This document shows positions 44,077 through 55,370 of a stretch of DNA of 64,000 nucleotides, piece by piece. The position numbers and the translations under genes are program-made. The notes under the pieces were generated by a model. The model had not been told where the DNA came from. It saw nothing but the letters and a program-made list of their open reading frames with translations, and did no database searches. Position 1 is the first letter of the stretch. Every line of letters starts with the position of its first letter. The stretch comes from Plectosphaerella cucumerina (taxonomy: Eukaryota; Ascomycota; Sordariomycetes; Glomerellales; Plectosphaerellaceae), in assembly GCA_020746995.1 (NCBI GenBank), contig JAGPXD010000001.1, forward strand, positions 1,178,001 through 1,242,000, given 5' to 3'.

Positions 44077-45420
44077 CTACTTCCGACTGATGGCAGGCAA
44101 GATCTGGCCGACGCACTGACCGAACCCGACTAGCTCGCCATCCACACCTCCAGCCCATCCAGTCAACGTAATGGTATCCCCGTCCTCGACAAACTTCCTC
44201 TCTTCTCCGCCCTCCAGTTTGATCGTGACCTTTCCTCCTTGTGTCTGCTCGAGAAAGCTGCCGTGCGTCCCGGCATCGAACCCGGAGATGGTTCCGGATC
44301 CAAAGAGATCGCCGGAGCGAAGGTTGCAGCCGGCCACGGTGTGATGAGCCAGCATCTGCGACCAAGACCATAGAAGGTTCTTGGAAGATGTTCTTGTCAG
44401 GGTGGTCGAGTTTCCCGTAGCAGCTGTGTTGGGATAAGAGTCAGCAAAGGCCGTTGAGGCTCGATCTGGATGAGTCGACTTACTCGTGATTGACACTTCA
44501 AGCTGGATATCCAGAATGTTGTCCTTCCTGTCTTCTTTCAGGTAAGATTGCAGCTCAGCTTCGTTCTTCAAGCCCTCCGTGCGGAATGGCTCCAATGCGT
44601 CAGCGAGGACGACCCAGGGGCTGATGCTGGTGCCGAAGTTCTTGGCGTTGAATGGGCCCAGGGGAACATATTCCCACTGCTGGATGTCGCGAGCGCTCCA
44701 GTCGTTCATCAAGACGTAGCCGAAGATGAAATCCTCAGCGTCTTCCAAAGCCACAGGCTCGCCCAGAACATTGCCCTTGCAAACAAACATGCCCATCTCA
44801 AGCTCGATGTCTAGCCGCGCGCACGGCCGGAAGATGGGCTCTGTAGCTCCGGGTGCCGGCAAGGCCTGGCCCCAGGGCCGTCGTAGCGGCGTTCCCGACA
44901 CAACTACGGAGCTCGCGCGCCCATGATAAGCGACTGGGAGGTGATTGTAGTTGGGTTGAAGAGCGTTGGCAGGACCACGGAAGAGGGTGCCGACATTGAA
45001 AGCGTGGTTGCGCCCCGCGAAAAAGTCGGTGTAGTCCCCAATGGACAGGGGAAGATGAGTTGTGACGTCGGCAATGGGAAGCAGGGCTTCCTTCTGGAGA
45101 GAGGTGTTTGTCTTGATTTCATGTGAGGTGTTCTCGGAGAAGATGTCTTGGAGGTATTGTCGGATAGCCCGATGGTAAGGGCGCCCGAGAGCTGCGAAAT
45201 CGTTCAGAGTTGTCTGCTCGAACACTCCCAGGTTGCTCTGCAGGTCTGTCGAAAGTTTGTTGAAGCCGGCAGAGGAAGCAAAAGCCGACAAGTCGAGCAC
45301 ATGGTCGCCCAGGGCGACGGCGGGTCGATGGCGGGGGTTCGACGCGGTGGAGATGATGCCAAAGGGGATGTTCTTCAGCGAGAAGTGAGATGACGCTGGA
45401 ATGGGGAGCCAGGACTTCAT
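44077..45420 (-). CDS. fahA: Fumarylacetoacetase
   Basis: Two exons, 45420..44484 and 44423..44077 (60-nt intron), giving 427 residues, the usual size. Catalyses the last step of phenylalanine/tyrosine/homogentisate breakdown: 4-fumarylacetoacetate to fumarate and acetoacetate, in the cytosol. The start MKSWLPIPASSHFSLKN is the family N terminus; the open frame continues upstream but without homology. Active-site and metal-binding segments are present: SIGDYTDFFAGRNHAFNVG, YHGRASSVVVSGTPLRRPWGQ, LDIELEMGMFVCKGN, FGYVLMNDWSARDIQQWEYVPLGPF, AKNFGTSISPWVV, and C-terminal LRSGDLFGSGTISG and DGDTITLTGW. It is head-to-head with homogentisate dioxygenase across 708 bases, as expected of co-regulated partners. 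The symbol follows Aspergillus nidulans. Confidence 0.95.
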   Translation of the reverse strand: MKSWLPIPASSHFSLKNIPFGIISTASNPRHRPAVALGDHVLDLSAFASSAGFNKLSTDLQSNLGVFEQTTLNDFAALGRPYHRAIRQYLQDIFSENTSHEIKTNTSLQKEALLPIADVTTHLPLSIGDYTDFFAGRNHAFNVGTLFRGPANALQPNYNHLPVAYHGRASSVVVSGTPLRRPWGQALPAPGATEPIFRPCARLDIELEMGMFVCKGNVLGEPVALEDAEDFIFGYVLMNDWSARDIQQWEYVPLGPFNAKNFGTSISPWVVLADALEPFRTEGLKNEAELQSYLKEDRKDNILDIQLEVSITSKSTHPDRASTAFADSYPNTAATGNSTTLTRTSSKNLLWSWSQMLAHHTVAGCNLRSGDLFGSGTISGFDAGTHGSFLEQTQGGKVTIKLEGGEERKFVEDGDTITLTGWAGGVDGELVGFGQCVGQILPAISRK

Positions 45421-46128
45421 GTTGGGCAAATGTGCTGTTGAAGAATCGGTGATTGATCTGATCGTCGTAGAACCCTTGCCTTGGCTGGCAAAGACAGGAG
45501 CTTCGAGTTGTAGATGCAATCAGATGTTCTCAAGCTCGGACTTGAGTCGCCTTTCTCTATGACATTCACAGGCACCGTCTGGCATATGATCCAAAGCTCC
45601 CGCTGCCGCACCTCGGAACATTTGAACCGCCAGAGCGCTAGGGGCCATGACTGGAGCACCAAAGCCAGCGTTGTCTCCCCGAGCCGGAATCTCGGGGGCC
45701 TTCGGATCCACTGAGGGGTCAGCGCATGGCCTGGAGCTACCCCGCGCTACTGTAAAGTCTGGCCGGACGAGGCGGTACTAAGCTGGCTTCGGGCTTGGAG
45801 GTTCCGAAAGGCGAATTCCCCCGTCACCCCGTGGTATCGAGGGAGCAACACTCGTTCCGAGACGGTTTGCAGATGATTTGTAACAGCATCAGACCATGGC
45901 AAGCCCAGGGTAGCACCCGGGCGTAAACTTTGCAACGACGGATAGTTCTTGGGGGCGGAGCTCTAGTTCGGCAGTTCTGAGATCGGACAGTCGAATGGGG
46001 CCGAAAGATGGCAGGCAGCGTCAACATAAACGGGACCCTACCTCCCTGGCAAGACTTAGAACTTCTCCGGAATCAATTCCAGACAATCAATCTGTTGGGA
46101 GATAAGATCCTCCGCCATAGCCACAATC
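45421..46128. promoter_or_regulatory. Bidirectional promoter, fumarylacetoacetase / homogentisate dioxygenase
   Basis: 708 bases between two head-to-head starts of consecutive enzymes in one pathway. No supported gene inside; a 141-residue plus-strand frame from 46008 merely runs through the dioxygenase first exon in the wrong frame. Shared regulatory sites are expected but I could not name one with confidence. Confidence 0.6.
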
Positions 46129-47533
46129 ATGCCTGTCAGCGACTTCAAAACCCCGGAGAAGTACAGCTACTTGAATGGCTTCGGCTCTTTTCACGAGTTG
46201 CGTCCCACCTGATCCACGCGATCCAAGTCAACCTGGCTAATGCCTATGTCCCAGGTCTGAGGCCATCTCAGGAGCTTTACCCATCGGAGCCAACTCTCCT
46301 CAAAAAGCTCCTCTCGGTCTGTACGCCGAGAAGCTTTCAGGAACCGCCTTCACAGCGCCGAGGCACGAGAACCTCCAATCATGGCTGTACCGCATCCTCC
46401 CCGCCGCCGCCCATACTAGGTTCGAACCCCTAGCGGACCAGACAGGCGAGGGTCTCGCAGCCGGCACCAAGGTGCACCAGATCCCGAACCAGCTACGATG
46501 GAACCCTTTCGACATCAATGAAAAGGCCGATTGGATCACCGGAATGCAGCTCGTTGGTGGCGCAGGTGATCCCGTCATGAAGCAAGGCATCTCCATCTCC
46601 ATCTTCGCGGCCGGCTGCGACATGGAACCTCACACAGCTTTCTTCTCCTCTGACGGCGACGTCCTCGTCGTCTTGCAACACGGCGTGCTTGATGTTCAGA
46701 CGGAACTCGGTAACCTCCTGGTGAGGCCCAAGGAGATCCTCGTCATCCCTCGCGGCATCCGCTACCGCATCACACTTCCCGAGGGCCCGGTTAGAGGCTA
46801 CATTCTCGAACTGTACCAAGGTCATTTCACCCTCCCTGAGTTGGGTCCCATTGGCTCAAACTGCCTTGCCAATCCTCGGGACTTCCAGGTGCCTAAAGCG
46901 GCGTTCAGCACCAAGAAAGCCGACTGGACAATTGTGACCAAGTTCAACGGATCACTCTATGCAGCGAAGCAAGATCACACGCCCTTTGACGTCGTCGGTT
47001 GGCACGGTCGCTACTACCCGTACAAGTACGACCTTGGTCGCTTCTCTGTTATCGGAAGTGTCTCTTTCGACCATCCAGACCCCTCCATCTACACCGTTCT
47101 TACAGCGCCCTCGCCGATCCCCGGAACTGCCGTCGCAGACTTTGTCATCTTCCCTCCGCGGTGGCTCGTGCAAGAAGACACCTTCCGCCCTCCCTGGTAC
47201 CATCGCAATACCATGTCAGAGTTCATGGGTCTCGTTTGTGGAGAGTACGACGCGAAGGCAGGAGGCGGCTTCATGCCGGCCGGGGCGAGTCTGCACAATG
47301 TCATGGCGGCCCATGGACCTGATGCGGATACCTTTGAGAAGGCGAGCAATGCCGAGCTTAAACCGCACAAGGTCGGAGAAGGCAGCTTGGCGTTCATGTT
47401 TGAGAGCAGTCTGATGATTGGAGTTAGTGACTGGGGATTGAAGCACTGTCAGAAGGTGCAGGAAGAGTACAGCAAGGAGAGTTGGGCGGGGCTTGTGCCT
47501 CACTTCACGGGCAAGGCGCCGGGTGAGGAGTAG
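46129..47533 (+). CDS. hmgA: Homogentisate 1,2-dioxygenase
   Basis: Two exons, 46129..46196 and 46255..47533, giving 448 residues, a normal family length. Opens the aromatic ring of homogentisate with O2 and Fe(II) to form maleylacetoacetate. The short first exon MPVSDFKTPEKYSYLNGFGSFHE joins in frame (phase 2) to SEAISGALPIGANSPQKAPLGLYAEKLSGTAFTAPRHENL. The beta-sandwich core continues with QLRWNPFD, DGDVLVVLQHGVLDVQTELG, EILVIPRGIRYRI and RGYILELYQGHF. The iron site is intact: PPWYHRNTMSEFMGL supplies His and Glu, and SLHNVMAAHGPD supplies the second His. Head-to-head with fumarylacetoacetase, tail-to-tail with an amino-acid/amine permease. Maleylacetoacetate isomerase is not in the window. 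Confidence 0.96.
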
Positions 47534-47895
47534 GGCTGCGGGAAATTCAGCTTCACATCAAGGAAGTCGTCCTCGAATGAATCCAACCAGGTCGTCATTT
47601 CTCTGTCAGAATTGATTTTACGGTCTTTGTGAATCAACAGATTGGAATCCTTTGATTATGATCCAAACTGGGCCCATCGCAGAATAATAGTCTTGGTTCA
47701 TCCATTGTGGCACTCGCAATCCATCGTCGTAGTCTTCGATTCTCGAGCCGAGATGTACTCAATGGTACAAGACAAACACTCGGAATCGAATACAATGCCA
47801 GAAGTGATGAACTGTGGAAATGAAACCGAAAACTCAATCAATTTCTCCATATCAACGAGACTATGCTTCGCATCAACTCTCCATTGGCCAAATTC
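47534..47895. other. Convergent intergenic gap
   Basis: 362 bases between convergent 3' ends; AT-rich, no gene. Confidence 0.6.
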
Positions 47896-49662
47896 CTACT
47901 TTGCAGCATCCATGTCCTGAACAGCCGACATGCCTGTGATGACAGAAGCACTGATGACCGGAACCTCATACTTGGACCGACCGTAAGTAAAGTAGTACAC
48001 GACGCCAAACAAAATCCAGCCTGAAAGAACGACGATAGAGTAATTCATCGTCTGAGCCGAGACCGGCATCATGGTGGGGAATGTGCTGAAGATAATGACG
48101 ACAGTCATCCACAGCAGGCTGACGACGTTCATCGCGGGTCCTAGATATCCTCCGAGCTTGAACTTGCCATAGTCGGCAGCGTAGAGGACTCGGCGTCCGC
48201 GTAACAACATGAAACCGATTGGCAACGCGTACGATAGGTACATGCCGATGATGGCCATCGAGAGCACGGCATTGAAGGCGGTGGTGTTGCCGAGGTAGAT
48301 GAGTCCGAGAAGCATTTGAAGCGCCGTGACGAGGACGACGGCACGGATCGGGATGTGGTGCTGCTTGTTGACGAAGCTGAAGTAGTGGTCGAAGGGAGTA
48401 GCCTTGTCGCGAGCAAAGGCCCAGAGAGTCCTCGAAGTCGACGTGACGCCCGCGACGGTGGCCGCGATGGCGATAAGGATGAGTAGGAGAGACATGACTG
48501 TAGTGCCGGCTCGAGACTTGGTAACGTCGAGGTAGATCTGCATAAAAGGGAAGCCGGTTGGGGTCGTTAGGAGAGACTCCAAAGAGCCCGTGGAAAAGAG
48601 TAGAACGATCACATATGCCAGACCCATCAGACCATTAATAACGACGCTTCCAACCATGGCAAGGGGTACATTGCGGCTAGCATCAGGAAGCTCTTCGGCC
48701 AGATGGCATGCGGCGTCATATCTGTGGCAAAATGTTAGTGATTGAACATCAAGACGAGGGGCAAGACATACCCAAGGAAGGGATAGACTGCGCTGAGCAG
48801 ACCCACGAGCCAGGATACCCCGTCGCTCGACCAGCCACTGTTGTTGACAAACTCGGTGAAAACAAACGAAGCCGTGTTCTTCTCGGACATGACTCCAAGG
48901 ACAATGAGGATGGCGACGAAGCCGGCGACGTGGATCACGCCCGAGATGAGGTTGGCGTGGGGCAGGGCCTTAGACCCCCAGATGTTCATGACCATTGCAT
49001 AGACGAGAACGGCCCAGTAGAAGAGCATGCCCTGCCATCTCTGGGGAACATAACTTTCATCGTTGAGGGTGATCAAGGCCTGGAGCTGTAGGCCGGCGGC
49101 AAAGGCGGCCGAAGCGGTGAGGATGGTTTGTCCACCGACGGAGATCCATCCGGTCAGGAAGGAGATGCTGGAACGAGAAGACTCCGCGGAGAGGGCAGCG
49201 ACCCAGTGATATTGACCTGCAGAAGATAGCGTTAGCGAGCGGATGATTGAAGGTATGGGGTACGGGGCTGTTACCTCCGGCAGTTGGGTAGATGGACGCG
49301 ATCTCGGCCAGCGAAGAAGCGATGCACACGGTGCAAAGGAAGGACAAGATACTATTGGGATATTAGTACGCCACGGTAGTTGTCGAAAGCAGTGCGACAT
49401 ACTAGTTGTAGAAGAGGCAAGGGGCTCCTCCGCCGATCAGGCCTGCTGCAATCACTGTAGACAAGGCCTCCCATGTGGCCATCAGACAGACACACAGAGA
49501 GATGAGCGGCAGAAGCGAGAAGCGTCGTTCAAGCTCCTGGACGTGGCCGAGCTGGGCCAGTCTTGCCTCATCGCCGTCGCCGAAGTGTGTAGACATGACC
49601 TTGTCCATGCCTGTGTCTTCCATCTTCTTGGCGTCCGCAGGTGCTGGGGACGGACCGGACAT
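47896..49662 (-). CDS. APC-family amino-acid/amine permease (GABA/choline type)
   Basis: Five exon pieces were tested and four introns rejected; the final model has exons 49662..49403, 49351..49275, 49216..48772 and 48721..47896, giving 535 residues with about twelve membrane helices. It belongs to the amino acid/choline transporter branch of the APC superfamily: hydrophilic N terminus (MSGPSPAPADAKK, GDGDEARLAQLGHVQELERRFSLL), helix 1 SLCVCLMATWEALSTVIAAGLIGGG, the EIASIYPTAGGQYHWVA signature, GYDAACHLAEELPDASRNVP, VTSTSRTLWAFARDKATPF and LSYALPIGFMLLRGR. Such carriers import GABA, choline, ethanolamine-type amines or amino acids across the plasma membrane. It is head-to-head with a copper amine oxidase, pointing to a primary amine as substrate, which is inference. 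Confidence 0.9.
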
Positions 49663-50363
49663 GGCTCGGGGTTTCGAAGATGTGAACTGCCGATCTGAAC
49701 AAGATGATGAGACGATGGACAGAATGACCTGAGGAGCTCTTGAAAGTATGATGTTGTCAGAGACGACTCATGATGGGGCTGAGGCAGCGGTAGATGTAGT
49801 CGGCACCCCCTGAAATGGTAATCGTCGGACAAGACGTGCAGATGGTTATGACCGGTCAGGCATCTTGATACCGACTCGGTAACATCGCGCGCCCGATTGG
49901 CTAGCTGCAAGTAGCGATAAGCACCCTCGTGCGTAGAGTCCGGGGTAGACGGCAGGGCCCAGATGTACGAGTCGTGTTTGTGGCGGCGTTGGTGGTGTGC
50001 GAGCGCTCGGAAGGCGATAATGAGACCCTTCCGCGCTTCCGAGATATCTTGAGCCCCCGCCAACAGGCCGCGAGGCCCAGATACGCCAAAACCGCACCCC
50101 GCCTCTCGATAGGCCTAGGGCCGGAACAAATCGGCCAATCAAGTATTAATCCTAGACGTCCCTATCGAGCGTCAGGGTGGACTGACTCGTAGGCGACGAG
50201 AGGTCGATCTTGGGACGTGTCGCGTGGTCATCGAGCTCCAGAAGCAAAAGAAGCTCGATTTAATCGGCCAAAGTCAAATTTCTCTCTTCTCTGTTTCGTT
50301 CTTCTGCGCATCCTCTCAAATCAGTTCCCCTTTTGAGTTTGGTCGCTGGATCATCACATCACA
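49663..50363. promoter_or_regulatory. Bidirectional promoter, permease / copper amine oxidase
   Basis: 701 bases between divergent starts of a transporter and an oxidase. No supported gene. A pyrimidine-rich TCTCTCTTCTCTG tract near 50280 precedes the oxidase start. Confidence 0.55.
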
Positions 50364-52630
50364 ATGGCTTCAATTCCACACCCGCTGTCTGCCCTTAGCA
50401 TCGAGGAGACCAATGCGGCACGAGATGTCATCCTGGCAGCGCACAAAGGCAGCGTGCTTCAATTCCGCCACATTTACCTCCTCGAGCCACCCAAATCCGA
50501 AGTCGTCGCCTTCCTTGAGCTCGAGCACGCTGGCAAAGTCACCGCAGACACACCACGACCTGTTCGCACCGCACAGGTCTCATACGATGTCATTGGCGGC
50601 GAGAAATCCGCGGAGTACCACGAGACCATCGTGGATCTTCGCCAGGGAAAAGTGGTTGGCACCAAGATTGTCGACCAAATGCACCAAGCCAGCTTGATTC
50701 TGTGAGAACCACCACCACCCCTCGCGCTCCCCTGCCCGCACCAGTGTCTACTAAGATGTACTCTCTGCTGACTTGCTTCTGAACAGTGCCGAATTTGACG
50801 ACCTCGCCGCAGCCTGCAAGGAATCAACCCTGTTTCAAGAAAAGATCGCCGCCCTCGAGCTCCCCGAAAAGTTCGAAGTCGTCGTTGAGCCGTGGCCATA
50901 CGGCGCGCCCGACGTCATCGACGGAGATACGCGCATGTTTCAAGCCCTCATCTTTGCTCGCGATACTTCCAGCGGCAACCCGGACACCAACTTCTACGCC
51001 TTCCCCCTCCCTCTCATCCCCGTCATGGATGCCCGCACCAAGAAGATTGTGCGCATTGATGAGCTGGCGACCGGTGGCAAGGGCGACCCGCTGACGGGCA
51101 AAACCCACAAGCCCGCAGTGCTGGAACATTGCGCCGCGGCGGAATATGTCCCTGAACTGCTCCCGGGAGGCACAAGAGACGATCTGAAGCCGCTCACAGT
51201 CGTCCAACCTGACGGACCGAGCTTCACGGTAACGGACGGAAACTTGATCAAGTGGCAGAAATGGCAGCTGCGCGTCACATTCAACCCTCGTGAGGGAGCA
51301 GTTTTGCATGATATCAGGTTCGACGACCGGAGCATCATGTACAGGCTGAGCATGAGCGACATGGTGAGATTGCAACCCTAGGCGTCTCCCCTCTCGATTG
51401 TCCTGGTCTGACAGTTGCCCGTGGCACAGACTGTTCCGTATGCCGACCCTCGAACTCCTTTCCACCGGAAGCAAGCCTTTGACTTTGGCGACGGAGGTCT
51501 GGGCAACGCTGTCAACAACCTGACTCTCGGCTGCGATTGTCTCGGAGTCATCAAGGTGAGAATCCTACAACCATGTCGATGACGGAAATAGGCTAACAAA
51601 TAAGTACTTCGACGGCGTTCTGACCGATGCTTCCGGTACCGCTCAGCCGACGAAGAACGTCATCTGCCTTCACGAACAGGACAACGGTATCGGTTGGAAA
51701 CACACGAACTGGAGAACAGGCCGCGCCGTCGTCACAAGACGCCGTGAACTCGTACTCCAGTTCATCATCACGCTCGCCAACTACGAATACGTCTTCAATT
51801 TCAAGCTTGACCAAGCCGCAGGAATCACGGTCGAGTCACGGGCAACAGGCATCGTCTCTGTTGTCAATATTGATCCCGGGAAGACAAGCCCCTGGGGCAA
51901 CGTCGTCAGCCCTGGAGCCCTAGCCCAGAACCACCAGCACATCTTCTGCGTCCGCATCGACCCAGCCATTGACGGACACCAGAACACCGTGGTACAGGAG
52001 GAGAGCCTTCCGGTGCGCATGGACAAGCGTACCAACCCGAACGGCAACTACTACGAGGTGCAGCAGACGCCCATCACGACGTCTGTCGGCCTTGACGTGG
52101 CGCCCTTCAATCACCGTGTCTTCAAGATCCAGAACACGAACAAGCTTAACCCCATCAGTGGCAAGCCCGTCTCTTACAAGATCACACCTCCCGCCACACA
52201 GCTGCTCCTTGCAGACCCCGGAAGTACGCAAGCCAAGCGTGCCCTGTTTGCCAAGCACCACCTCTGGGTCACCAAGTACAAGGACGACGAGCTGTACGCA
52301 GGCGGCCGCTACACTCTGATGAGCAAGCGAGAGATCGATGGTGTCTCTGACGCCGCTGCCCGGAATGACGATATTTTGAACGAGGATGTGGTCGTGTGGA
52401 GTGTTTTTGGCCTCACGCACAACCCAAGGATCGAGGACTGGCCTGTCATGTGAGTATCTCTGCGAGACTGATACGAGACATGGTTGGTACTAATGCTGCG
52501 TGTCCCCAGGCCTGTCGAGGTTATGCAACTGAACATTACGCCATCGGACTTCTTCACCAGGAATCCGGCCATTGATGTGCCGTCGGACAAGGATATCGGG
52601 TCGAAGGCAACCAACGGGTGCTGCAGTTGA
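50364..52630 (+). CDS. Copper amine oxidase (primary-amine oxidase, TPQ type)
   Basis: Five exons, 50364..50701, 50787..51363, 51430..51555, 51605..52449 and 52510..52630, giving 668 residues. Oxidises primary amines to aldehydes with release of ammonia and hydrogen peroxide. All catalytic elements are visible: the N-terminal N2/N3 domains (HPLSALSIEETNAAR, KFEVVVEPWPYGAPD), the catalytic-base region AFDFGDGGLGNAVNNL, the topaquinone precursor tyrosine in TLANYEYVF, the copper ligands H-x-H in AQNHQHIFCVRID and the third His in GLTHNPRIEDWPV. No signal peptide and no peroxisomal SKL tail (ends TNGCCS), so probably cytosolic or peroxisomal by another route. Head-to-head with an amine/amino-acid permease and followed by a phenylacetate-type P450. 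Confidence 0.95.
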
Positions 52631-53677
52631 GAATGTGGGCAGACGTTGGGGATCGGATGGGCAAGACATGTGATACTGGGACTGATAGGCACTGGTGTAA
52701 CAGGATCTCTTGATGAACTTGATGAACTTTTGATGCAAACGCTTGATGCCCCTTGACCAACACACAATGCACATTTTTTCACCTACCTAGTAGTTTGGAC
52801 ACATCGACAAGCTGATATTATTGACCCGATAACATTAAAACAAGAATTTTGGGTTCACCCATCCTCCATGAACAGCTGCCAACACAGCGGTCTTGCTGCA
52901 AAACGCGTGCACGAACGTCGAAGTATTCGCCCATCGTCAAGTTCTCCACGAAGCCAAATCTCGCAAGCTTGATAATTGAAACTGCCCAAGCACTCGAGCG
53001 CAGTCTTCGTACAACTGATATTAGTAGCATCCATCACTTGTCCAGGACAAGTCGGTCACCGCCTACACCGGCCCAACCTCTCATTTGACCGTTGCAACCA
53101 CCAGTCCGATAAGTAATCTGACACTGCCCGCATGAGGTCATCTGGCCTCATCGCTGATACTCGTAATACAGTACACGGTTTCCGATGGAAGGCGTCTTTG
53201 TGAGTCCCCTTCCGAGCAGGTATGGTGGCCACCATCATGTCTCACCTGTCACCTCGTGTTCCGAGGTTCCGCCACGGGCATTTCCGACTGGAGGTACACT
53301 TCAGCCTCACCACCAACAGCCATTCCGAGCGCTCCCTACCCCGCAACAGCATCTTGATCACTAGTGCGGGGTTGCGGGGAGCTCCCGTTACGACCTGGGG
53401 CTCCGGAAGGAACATGCGGTTGCACAGAAAGCACCTCTCGGCGAATGTCTTGACTAATTGCGATGCTGTGATAAGTCTGACTGGCTAGAGGAGGCTTCTG
53501 ACGGCTTTTGAATGGGCCTGAGACCTGGAAAGAAACCCGGAATTCCGCCGGAGGAATGTCATACCCAGGATATATTCAAACTCTCACTGCCGTACTTCGA
53601 ACTTCACCTCCAGTCTCCAACATTCCCACAGGACGTCTTTTCCTCCACTCCTTATCTGTCCCGACTTCATACCCAAA
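52631..53677. other. Amine oxidase 3' region and P450 promoter
   Basis: 1.05 kb. A short direct repeat of CTTGATGAA occurs near 52708-52728 just past the oxidase stop. GGATATATTC near 53570 may be the P450 TATA element. No gene seen. Confidence 0.5.
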
Positions 53678-55370
53678 ATGGCCATCATTGGCGTCTTCTC
53701 GGCCCTCGGCCACCAAGCCCAGGAGAACGTGACAGCAGCCATCGCCATTGCGCTCGTCGCAGTGCCTATCGTCTATGTCGTGGCAAACGAGTTCATCCGG
53801 TCCAATGCGCGCATCAAGAATATGGGGGGCCCACGGGGACTTCCACTGATCGGAAATCTCTGGGACATTCGGAACAACGCGGCCGAGCAGTATCGCGCAT
53901 GGGCGAAGAAGTTTGGCTCGGTGTACCAGGTCCAACTTGGCAACGTGCCCATCGTCATCGTCAACTCGGCTGCCGCAGCCAAGGTACTTTTCGGGCAGAA
54001 CTCGCAGGCCTTGAGCTCGCGGCCTGAGACGTACACTTTTCACAGGGTGAGCTGAACGATGAAGTGCGACTGGACCTCCACGACGCATGCTGACAGCTAG
54101 CAACCAGGTCGTGTCAAGCACTGCGGGAACTACAATCGGAACCTCGCCTTACAGCGAGAGCCTCAAACGAAGGAGAAAGGGTGCTGCATCGGCCCTGAAC
54201 CGACCATCCGTCCAGACCTACGTCCCGCTACTCGACGTTGAGACGAGAGACTTCATCGACGAGCTCTACACTGACGGAAAGGCCGGCCAGATGGCCATCG
54301 ATCCCATGCCCATGATCCAACGATTGTCGCTGTCGCTCGCCTTGACACTCAATTGGGGCGTGAGGATGAGCAATCGCGGCGATCTCTTCGAGGAGATTAC
54401 CCACGTCGAGGAAGAGGTCAGCCGGTTCCGATCCACGACGGGCAACTACCAGGACTATGTTCCCCTCCTCCGCCTGAACCCGTTCAACCTGCACTCGGCC
54501 AAGGCCCGCGAGATGCGCCAGCGCCGTGACGTCTACCTCACGGCACTCAACCGTGACCTGGATCAGCGCCTCAAGGACGGCACTTACAAGCCCTGCATCC
54601 AGGCCAACATCATGCTTGATGAAGAGGCAAAGCTCAACAGCGAGGAGCTCACTTCCATCAGCTTGACCATGCTGTCGGGGGGCCTCGATACGCTGACGAC
54701 TCTTGTGGCGTGGTTCATCGGGCTCCTGGTCCACCACCCTGAGGTGCAGGAGAAGGCTATCAACGAGATCCGGGCATTCTTTGGGGATGATGAGCCGTTG
54801 TGCGACGCAGAAGACGACCAGAAGTGCCCGTACATGGTCGCTCTTGTTCGCGAGTCGCTCCGCTACTTCACCGTCCTACGACTTGCGCTCCCGAGGGCCA
54901 CGGTCCGCGATGTCGTGTACGAGGGCATCACAATTCCCAAGGGAACGACTCTGTTCCTCAACGCGTGGGCGTGCAACATGGGTAGGTCCTATCTCATTCT
55001 AGCCATACGGCCATAGCTAATCCCTCCATCCGTAGATGACCAAGTCTGGACCGACCCCGAAGCGTTCAGACCCGAGCGTTGGCTCGAGCAGCCCGATGCG
55101 CCCATGTTCACCTACGGCGTGGGCTACCGCATGTGCGCCGGATCGCTCCTGGCGAACAGGGAGCTGTACATGATCTACATGCGGATGATCAACAGCTTCA
55201 AGATTATGAGGCATGACGAGTTCGAGTCCGACCCGATCAAGGGCAACGCGGACCCGACGAGCCTTGTGGCTCTGCCGAAGCGGTACCGTGCGGTGTTTGT
55301 GCCTCGCAATGCCGATGCGCTGCGAAAGGCGCTGGAGGCGACGAGGGAGAAGGAGCCTGAAAAGATGTAA
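53678..55370 (+). CDS. Cytochrome P450, CYP504 phenylacetate-hydroxylase type
   Basis: Three exons, 53678..54046, 54108..54981 and 55036..55370, giving 525 residues. A membrane anchor (VTAAIAIALVAVPIVYVVANEF) is followed by GGPRGLPLIGNLW. P450 elements: I-helix LSGGLDTLTT, K-helix ExxR in VRESLR, FRPERW and the heme loop MFTYGVGYRMCAGSLLANREL with the cysteine ligand. The segments QALSSRPETYTFHR, VVSSTAGTTIGTSPYSESLKRRRKGAASALNRP and CNMDDQVWTDPEAFRPERW are, to my recollection, those of phenylacetate 2-hydroxylase (PhacA) and 3-hydroxyphenylacetate 6-hydroxylase (PhacB) of Aspergillus nidulans, which lead to homogentisate. Which hydroxylation it performs cannot be told from sequence alone. 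It follows copper amine oxidase in the same direction, near homogentisate dioxygenase. Confidence 0.9.

Noticed and set aside
46415..46432. tRNA-like GGTTCGAACCCC
   Set aside because: Lies inside the homogentisate dioxygenase reading frame and encodes conserved RFEPL.
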